From the NCBI GenBank assembly GCA_002371075.1, contig DFFS01000021.1:1-17161 (forward strand): DNA of 17,161 nucleotides, in the 5' to 3' direction. The position numbers and the translations under genes were made by a program. This document shows positions 13,346 to 17,161 of the stretch, one piece after another. The notes below the pieces were generated by a model that worked only from the letters and a program-made list of their open reading frames with translations, was not told where the DNA came from and made no database searches. The first letter of the stretch is position 1, and each line of letters opens with the position of its first letter. This stretch comes from Christensenella sp. UBA3770. Lineage in GTDB: Bacteria; Bacillota; Clostridia; Christensenellales; CAG-1252.

Positions 13346-13792
13346 ATGAAAGTCGTATTAACCGCAGATGTAAAAAACAAAGGAAAGAAAGGTGACATTA
13401 TCAACGTCAACGACGGCTATGCGATGAACTTTTTGATCCCCAAGGGTCTTGCCGTGGCGGCGACCGCGGGCGCCGTAAACGAAACCAACCAAAAGAAAGC
13501 GGCGGAAATTGCCCGTAAGGAAAAGGAACTTGCGGCGGCAAAAGCCGCGGCGGAAAAGCTGAATATGGCTACGGTGACCGTATACGTCAAATGCGGCGAG
13601 AGCGGCAAGCTGTTTGGCAGCGTCACAAGCAAGGAGATCGCGGAGGAGCTTAAAAAACAAGGCTACGACGTGGACAAAAAGAACATCATGCTTGAGGAGC
13701 CCTTGAAAAAACTGGGCAGAGCCACGGTCGAGGTCAAATTGTACGTTGGGGTGAAAACGAAGATCAACGTTGTCGTTTCGGAATTGAAATAA
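13346..13792 (+). CDS. rplI: 50S ribosomal protein L9
   Basis: This 148-residue protein is L9, which binds 23S rRNA near the L1 stalk base and affects frame maintenance. The N-terminal domain is clear: MKVVLTADVKNKGKKGDIINVNDGYAMNFLIP with the conserved GYA-NFLIPKGLA. A long connecting helix rich in K, E and A (about 45-80) follows, then the C-terminal domain with GKLFGSVTSKEIAEEL. The length is normal. The ATG at 13346 has AGGAG (13335-13339) 6 bases upstream; the in-frame extension to 13307 overlaps the promoter. Unlike the common arrangements next to rpsR/rpsF or dnaB, it stands alone with its own promoter and terminator. Confidence 0.97.
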   Translation: MKVVLTADVKNKGKKGDIINVNDGYAMNFLIPKGLAVAATAGAVNETNQKKAAEIARKEKELAAAKAAAEKLNMATVTVYVKCGESGKLFGSVTSKEIAEELKKQGYDVDKKNIMLEEPLKKLGRATVEVKLYVGVKTKINVVVSELK

Positions 13793-13813
13793 GTAAGCAT
13801 ACAGAAAAAAAGG

Positions 13814-13847
13814 ATGCATTGTCATAATTCGGCAATGCATTTTTTTA
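13814..13847 (+). terminator. Rho-independent terminator of rplI
   Basis: An 8-bp perfect stem ATGCATTG/CAATGCAT (13814-13821, 13833-13840) with an 11-base loop is followed by a run of T to 13846. It starts 21 bases after the rplI stop. Confidence 0.88.
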
Positions 13848-13898
13848 TTGAGAATAAACTTTTTCTCTTACGCTCATAATAAAAGCGAGGTGAAAAAG

Positions 13899-14207
13899 AT
13901 GAAAGGACTTAGGTGCGGAACAAGCAATTGCGAACACAACGAATGCGAACGCTGCATGGCGGGGATCATTGACATCGGCGCAAACGGCGCTTGCAAAAGC
14001 AAGATCAAGCGGGCAGGCGGCGAACTTTCGCAGATCTTTGCCAACTACGAGGCTGCGCCGGAAGCGGACGTTTTAAACAACGTGGACACCGTGGTGCAAT
14101 GCGCCGCGGACTGCATTTTTAACGTAAACGGGCTGTGCGGACTGGAAGCCATCAACGTGGAGGACGGGTTGGTCCGCACAAAATGTATGACTCGCAAGCG
14201 TGGGTAA
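13899..14207 (+). CDS. DUF1540-type cysteine-rich protein with two repeats
   Basis: This 102-residue protein carries two copies of a cysteine pattern like DUF1540, a small, probably metal-binding domain found mostly in Firmicutes; its function is unknown. Copy 1 (residues 4-35) has Cys 6, 11, 16, 19 and 32 in RCGTSNCEHNECERC...GAC. Copy 2 (65-97) has Cys 68, 72, 80 and 96 in VQCAADCIFNVNGLC...TKC. A 30-residue linker that lacks Cys joins them. Zn2+ or another soft metal could be bound, but that is inference. The ATG at 13899 follows GCGAGGTGA by a few bases; the extension to 13848 has no SD. No good promoter is visible (a CATAAT at 13875 lacks a well-spaced -35), so read-through from rplI is possible. 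It ends at a bidirectional terminator. Confidence 0.85.
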   Translation: MKGLRCGTSNCEHNECERCMAGIIDIGANGACKSKIKRAGGELSQIFANYEAAPEADVLNNVDTVVQCAADCIFNVNGLCGLEAINVEDGLVRTKCMTRKRG

Positions 14208-14223
14208 AAGGCAAATCGACATA

Positions 14224-14253
14224 AAAAAGCAGAAGGTAATCCTCCTGCTTTTT
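14224..14253. terminator. Bidirectional terminator between convergent genes
   Basis: AAAAAGCAG-a-AGG pairs with CCT-c-CTGCTTTTT around a TAAT loop (one A/C mismatch). A tracts on the left and T tracts on the right let it work both ways. It serves the DUF1540 gene (plus) and the gene at 14252-14899 (minus), whose stop codon overlaps its edge. Confidence 0.85.
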
Positions 14254-14899
14254 ATGAAAGAATTCCTGCCAATTTTTTCAATTTTATTCGATCCAAATAG
14301 GCACTAAAAAATATGTCGTTCCTCATTTCGTTATACATTGTTTCATTCGTGTAAATATCTGCGTTTGTTTCTTCCAGCAAGCTTAACACCGTATCTCGGT
14401 CATAATCAAAATCATATAATATGTAATCTTTTAAAAAAACATTATCAAGAATACTATCCGAAGCATCCCTGTGCAAGTACTGCTCAGGATAACCTTCTTT
14501 AAAGAGAATCACGTTATAAACATACTTGCGTCTTTCTTTCACATTTCTGATTGGGAGGCCCGAAATTACTCCTCTACCTCCATCGATCGTATGGATAACC
14601 ACATAAATGGAATTTATTGGGGAAATATCAATCTCTTTAGGGGCTTTAAGCGGTTCATAGGAGATCATCTTGTTATACTTGATTTCATATTTTTTCTTTG
14701 ACAAAAAGGCATTTACAATGCTAATACTAATACAATGAACCGTTGCCAATGCAAACGGCAATGGCAAGAGGATTGATAAATACTCGTTTTTAACGATCAA
14801 CACAACAATAATGGAAATTAACAAAAGCGTTATGATCACGCTCAATGCGATCAACATTTTTTTAAACGTAAAAACCCTCGGGTAATATCTGTTTTTCAT
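14252..14899 (-). CDS. AT-rich membrane protein of unknown function
   Basis: I do not recognise this 215-residue protein. Two membrane helices lie near the N terminus (about 14-37, MLIALSVIITLLLISIIVV..., and 41-66, YLSILLPLPFALATVHCIS...), followed by a cytoplasmic domain of about 150 residues with many charged residues and repeated Y/D-rich strings (YDFDYDRD). The start is uncertain. ATG 14899 has G-rich GGGGGGAG almost touching it; TTG 14917 has AGGGG 8 bases upstream but lies in a leader hairpin GGCAAAC/GTTTGCC (14913-14942). It has its own strong promoter and a shared terminator. Composition is unlike its neighbours: counting 14281-14460 gives 30% G+C, against 68% in a sample from addA (4021-4080), which suggests recent acquisition. 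Confidence 0.8.
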   Translation of the reverse strand: MKNRYYPRVFTFKKMLIALSVIITLLLISIIVVLIVKNEYLSILLPLPFALATVHCISISIVNAFLSKKKYEIKYNKMISYEPLKAPKEIDISPINSIYVVIHTIDGGRGVISGLPIRNVKERRKYVYNVILFKEGYPEQYLHRDASDSILDNVFLKDYILYDFDYDRDTVLSLLEETNADIYTNETMYNEMRNDIFFSAYLDRIKLKKLAGILS

Positions 14900-14954
14900 T
14901 CTCCCCCCATATGGCAAACAAACATCCCCTTGCCCGTTTGCCCTTTGTAAAAAT

Positions 14955-14984
14955 ATTATACCATATTTTTAACCATTTTGACAA
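14955..14984 (-). promoter_or_regulatory. Promoter of the AT-rich membrane protein gene
   Basis: Minus strand TTGTCA (14979-14984), 18-base spacer, perfect TATAAT (14955-14960) with extended TGG directly before it. Predicted start near 14948, leaving a leader of about 50 bases that contains the GGCAAAC/GTTTGCC hairpin. Confidence 0.82.
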
Positions 14985-15034
14985 AAGGCAGATTAAATAT
15001 GATACGGTTCTGTTAAATACAACCAAAGAAACGG

Positions 15035-15157
15035 CGAGCTCGGAGAGTGGTGTGAAGACAAACGCCCCGCGAGCGAGCGAATAGGCGCGTACTCCTTGTA
15101 CGTAACTGTTCGCGAGAGAAGCCGGTAGAGCAGTATTCGCGCCGCTATACGAGCTCG
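15035..15157. repeat. Structured intergenic element bounded by CGAGCTCG
   Basis: No gene. The palindrome CGAGCTCG occurs exactly at both ends (15035-15042, 15150-15157). Inside, GCGAATAG (15077-15084) pairs with CTGTTCGC (15106-15113) with one wobble, enclosing GCGTAC/GTACGT (15087-15092, 15098-15103) around TCCTT. The block is GC-rich and highly foldable, directly abutting the rplL terminator. It may be a repetitive element or an uncharacterised RNA; the sequence alone does not decide. Confidence 0.5.
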
Positions 15158-15191
15158 AAAAAAAGAAACGCCAGTTGCTACCAACTGACGT
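15158..15191 (-). terminator. Rho-independent terminator of rplJL
   Basis: On the minus strand a 10-bp stem ACGTCAGTTG/CAACTGGCGT (one G-T pair; 15182-15191 with 15168-15177) and a 4-base loop are followed by TTTC and seven T (15158-15164). It lies 36 bases past the rplL stop, so stalk operon transcription is expected to end here instead of continuing into rpoB. Confidence 0.88.
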
Positions 15192-15227
15192 TTTCTTTTT
15201 CTTAAAAGGTTTTGATTAAGTCGAAAC

Positions 15228-15611
15228 TTACTTAATTTCGATCTCAGCACCCGCAGCCTTAAGAGCCTCGACAGCCTTGTCGCAATCTTCCTTGCTGACG
15301 TTCTCCTTAACAGCCTTGGGAGCGCCATCAACAAGACCCTTAGCCTCGGCAAGACCGAGACCGGTGAGCTCACGCACAGCCTTGATGACCGCGATCTTGT
15401 TTGCGCCCGCAGCCTTCAACACAACGGTGAACTCGGTCTTCTCTTCTGCAGCGGGAGCAGCAGCAGCGCCGCCTGCAGCGGGAGCAGCAGCCACAGCCAC
15501 GGGAGCCGCAGCGGACACACCGAACTCTTCCTCAAGAGCCTTGACAAGTTTGCTGACCTCAAGAACGGTCATACCTTTGATTTCTTCAATAAGCTTTTCG
15601 ATATCTGCCAT
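15228..15611 (-). CDS. rplL: 50S ribosomal protein L7/L12
   Basis: This 127-residue protein is L7/L12, the flexible stalk protein that recruits translation GTPases. The N-terminal dimerisation domain is MADIEKLIEEIKGMTVLEVSKLV. An Ala/Pro/Gly-rich hinge (about 40-58) follows, then the C-terminal factor-binding domain EKTEFTVVLKAAGANKIAVIK-VRELTGLGLAEAKGLVDGAP ending in AAGAEIEIK. The length is normal. The ATG at 15611 has GGAGG 8 bases upstream; an in-frame TTG at 15626 overlaps that site. It follows rplJ by 68 bases and both are expressed from the L10 leader promoter. It ends at the terminator at 15158-15191. Confidence 0.97.
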   Translation of the reverse strand: MADIEKLIEEIKGMTVLEVSKLVKALEEEFGVSAAAPVAVAAAPAAGGAAAAPAAEEKTEFTVVLKAAGANKIAVIKAVRELTGLGLAEAKGLVDGAPKAVKENVSKEDCDKAVEALKAAGAEIEIK

Positions 15612-15679
15612 TTTAGTATCCTCCAAATAATTCTGATTTTCTTTTTATTATAAATAGGTTGATAAATTGATGAATTGGT

Positions 15680-16195
15680 TTACTTTTCCGCGATTGCGTT
15701 AAGCACTCTGGCAAGACCCGCAACCGTTTCGTTAAGCACTCTGGCAAGGGAGCTGATCGGTGCCTCGAGGGTACCGAGGAGTTTTGCGAGGAGCACCTCC
15801 TTGGGCGGGAGCGTTGCAAGCTCTTTGACGCCGTCCGTCGTGATGTACGATCCATCGATCATGCCGCACTTGACGGTGAGTTTCTTTGTCTTATCCGCAC
15901 TCTCCAAAAGGATCTTTGCGGGTGCGACGGGATCACCGTTTGCAAACGCGACTGCCGTGGGGCCGTTGAGCGCCTCGTCGAAATCGGAATAGCCGAGTTC
16001 GTTAAACGCCTTTTGCATCAGTCTATTTTTAAGAACGCGATACTCGACGTTGGCTTCACGGAGCGTCTTACGAAGCTCGGTGTCTTCAAAGACCGAAAGA
16101 CCCTTGTAATCCACGATAACGATGGACTTAGCGGAGCCGATCTTCTCTTTGAGCTCTTCAACCAGTTGCTTCTTTTCTTCTAATGCTGCTGACAC
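15680..16195 (-). CDS. rplJ: 50S ribosomal protein L10
   Basis: This 171-residue protein is L10, which anchors L7/L12 dimers to 23S rRNA. The N-terminal RNA-binding domain is visible (KIGSAKSIVIVDYKGLSVFEDTELR, YRVLKNRLMQKAF, LNGPTAVAF). The C-terminal helix carries two L12-binding segments 11 residues apart, both containing LARVLN, encoded by a perfect 19-base direct repeat (15697-15715 and 15730-15748). The start is GTG 16195, with AGGAGG (16204-16209) 8 bases upstream and no nearby ATG in frame. It is preceded by the L10 leader and its own promoter. By family precedent, L10-L12 binding to the leader represses expression. Confidence 0.96.
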   Translation of the reverse strand: MSAALEEKKQLVEELKEKIGSAKSIVIVDYKGLSVFEDTELRKTLREANVEYRVLKNRLMQKAFNELGYSDFDEALNGPTAVAFANGDPVAPAKILLESADKTKKLTVKCGMIDGSYITTDGVKELATLPPKEVLLAKLLGTLEAPISSLARVLNETVAGLARVLNAIAEK

Positions 16196-16225
16196 TGTGT
16201 CTACCTCCTTTTAAGAATTGTGAGA

Positions 16226-16334
16226 ACAAAAATGCTCTCAACGCCAAAAGACAATGAGAGCATAATTTCCTATTGAAAACTGCATCCTCGGCAAGCCCTT
16301 GCGGTTACGGTTTCCCACTTGCTGTCTTAAGACG
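16226..16334 (-). ncRNA. L10 (rplJL) leader RNA with attenuator
   Basis: The transcribed leader on the minus strand carries AAGACAGCAAGTGGG (about 16314-16328), a CCGCAAGGGC hairpin region and GCCGAGGATGCAG (about 16281-16293), the conserved core to which L10-(L12)4 binds in the Rfam L10 leader family. It is followed by a 9-bp perfect stem ATGCTCTCA/TGAGAGCAT (16255-16263 with 16232-16240) and five T, an intrinsic terminator ahead of the rplJ SD. This fits transcription attenuation by excess stalk protein, as proposed for Firmicutes. The antiterminator pairing was not worked out. Confidence 0.8.
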
Positions 16335-16340
16335 TATTTT

Positions 16341-16369
16341 ATTGTAAGTTAGTTTTATTTGCCTGTCAA
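16341..16369 (-). promoter_or_regulatory. rplJL promoter
   Basis: Minus strand perfect TTGACA (16364-16369), 17-base spacer, TACAAT (16341-16346). It lies in the rplA-rplJ gap, starting 18 bases after the rplA stop. The predicted start near 16334 begins the L10 leader, so rplJL can be expressed independently of rplKA. Confidence 0.85.
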
Positions 16370-16386
16370 GCGATTTTGCTTAAAAC

Positions 16387-17082
16387 TTAAGCATTCGCTT
16401 TGGCGTAGCTGACCTTGATGCCGGGGCCCATCGTGGTGCAGATCGAAACCGAACGGAGGTACGTGCCCTTCGCGGTGCTCGGCTTTGCCTTGATGATGGC
16501 GTCCATCACGGTGGCAAAGTTCTCATGGAGCTTCTCCGCACCGAAGCTGACCTTACCCACTGCAACGTGGATGATGTTGGTCTTGTCGAGCCTGTACTCC
16601 ACTTTACCTGCCTTGACTTCCTTAACTGCCTTGGCGATGTCCATCGTGACGGTGCCGCTCTTGGGGTTAGGCATAAGACCCTTAGGACCAAGCAAACGAG
16701 CGATACGACCGACCATACCCATCATGTCGGGAGTGGTGATACATACGTCAAAGTCAAACCAGTTGTCCTTTTGGATCTTGGCAATGATCTCTTCCGCGCC
16801 GACGATATCCGCACCCGCAGCCTGCGCCTCGTCCGCCTTGTCGCCTTTGGCGATGACAAGCACTTTGACGCTCTTACCGGTGCCGTTGGGGAGGACGACC
16901 ACGCCACGAACCTGCTGATCCGCATGCTTGCTGTCCACGCCGAGCTTTACGTGAAGCTCAACGGACTCGTCAAACTTGGCGGTTGCGGTCTTGACCGCGA
17001 TGTCCATCGCTTCGACGCTGTCGTAAACCTTGTTCCTTTCAACTAAGGCAGAAGCCTCTTTGAATCTCTTACTGATTTTCAT
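16387..17082 (-). CDS. rplA: 50S ribosomal protein L1
   Basis: This 231-residue protein is L1, which forms the mobile stalk at the E site and can act as a translational repressor of its own operon. Recognisable strings are TAKFDESVELHVKLGVDSKHADQQVRG, VLPNGTGKSVKVLV, GLMPNPKSGTVT and KPSTAKGTYLRSVSICTTMGPGIKV, in the family order. The ATG at 17082 is preferred over GTG 17091 since the latter overlaps the GGAGGTG ribosome binding site, which is 6 bases before the ATG. It lies 13 bases after rplK in the same direction. No terminator is seen after it, only the rplJ promoter. Confidence 0.97.
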   Translation of the reverse strand: MKISKRFKEASALVERNKVYDSVEAMDIAVKTATAKFDESVELHVKLGVDSKHADQQVRGVVVLPNGTGKSVKVLVIAKGDKADEAQAAGADIVGAEEIIAKIQKDNWFDFDVCITTPDMMGMVGRIARLLGPKGLMPNPKSGTVTMDIAKAVKEVKAGKVEYRLDKTNIIHVAVGKVSFGAEKLHENFATVMDAIIKAKPSTAKGTYLRSVSICTTMGPGIKVSYAKANA

Positions 17083-17095
17083 ATTTGCCACCTCC

Positions 17096-17161
17096 TTAGT
17101 CTTCCACCGTGACGCCCATGCTGCGCGCCGTACCTGCGATCATGCTCATCGCCGCTTCCAA
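17096..17161 (-). CDS. rplK: 50S ribosomal protein L11, C-terminal 21 residues (runs off the right edge)
   Basis: The minus-strand frame entering from the right edge encodes LEAAMSMIAGTARSMGVTVED followed by TAA (17096-17098). This is the conserved L11 C terminus (AAM...I-GTARSMGI-V). Its position directly before rplA, 13 bases away, is the standard rplKA order. Only the last 21 codons are in the window. Confidence 0.93.
   Translation of the reverse strand: MEAAMSMIAGTARSMGVTVED

Noticed and set aside
15612..15626. Upstream TTG start for rplL
   Set aside because: The TTG overlaps the GGAGG that serves the ATG at 15611, and L7/L12 proteins normally begin MADIEK or similar.
17083..17091. Upstream GTG start for rplA giving three extra residues
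   Set aside because: The GTG is part of the GGAGGTG ribosome binding site, so it cannot be the start codon selected by that site. The ATG 6 bases after the site is well placed.

Overview
This window looks like a chromosomal segment of a Gram-positive bacterium of the Bacillota, most likely an uncultured Clostridia-type gut lineage. The reasons are an AddAB (not RecBCD) recombination nuclease, a Firmicutes-type L10 leader, a DUF1540 protein, a DUF2156 protein, strong GGAGG ribosome binding sites with frequent GTG starts, and TTGACA/TATAAT-type promoters. No species can be named from sequence reading alone. The housekeeping genes are GC-rich; one gene (14252-14899) is strikingly AT-rich.

Layout. 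1-338 is the 5' end of a 23S rRNA gene on the minus strand. It is preceded (reading leftwards) by tRNA-Ala, tRNA-Ile and a spacer, with a strong promoter directly upstream of tRNA-Ala and no 16S gene. Next comes corA (887-1858, minus), with a promoter, a 17-codon leader ORF and a hairpin over its ribosome binding site. From 2057 to 9398 runs a leftward unit addB-addA-membrane protein. At 9399-9473 a shared promoter region fires left into addB and right into a lipoprotein gene. A bidirectional terminator follows, then a DUF2156-GNAT fusion gene (minus) whose promoter -10 box overlaps that of a divergent gene of unknown function (11857-12771, plus).

12772-13280 is a 500-base non-coding stretch packed with inverted repeats, ending in an array of AACTTCACT units separated by self-complementary spacers. 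It lies just ahead of a stand-alone rplI (L9) with its own promoter and terminator. A DUF1540 gene and an AT-rich two-helix membrane protein converge on a shared terminator. The right end is the ribosomal stalk cluster, leftward: rplK (partial), rplA, L10 leader with attenuator, rplJ, rplL, terminator. rpoBC, the usual downstream neighbours, are absent.

The genes form several independent units rather than one system: translation (23S, tRNAs, L9, stalk proteins), DNA repair (AddAB), Mg2+ transport (CorA), and envelope or unknown functions. The strongest candidates for something new are the MgtL-like acidic/proline leader peptide ahead of corA, the 16S-less rRNA unit, two apparently leaderless genes with TATAAT-N6-ATG starts, two mutually overlapping divergent promoters, and the hairpin-spacer repeat array upstream of rplI.
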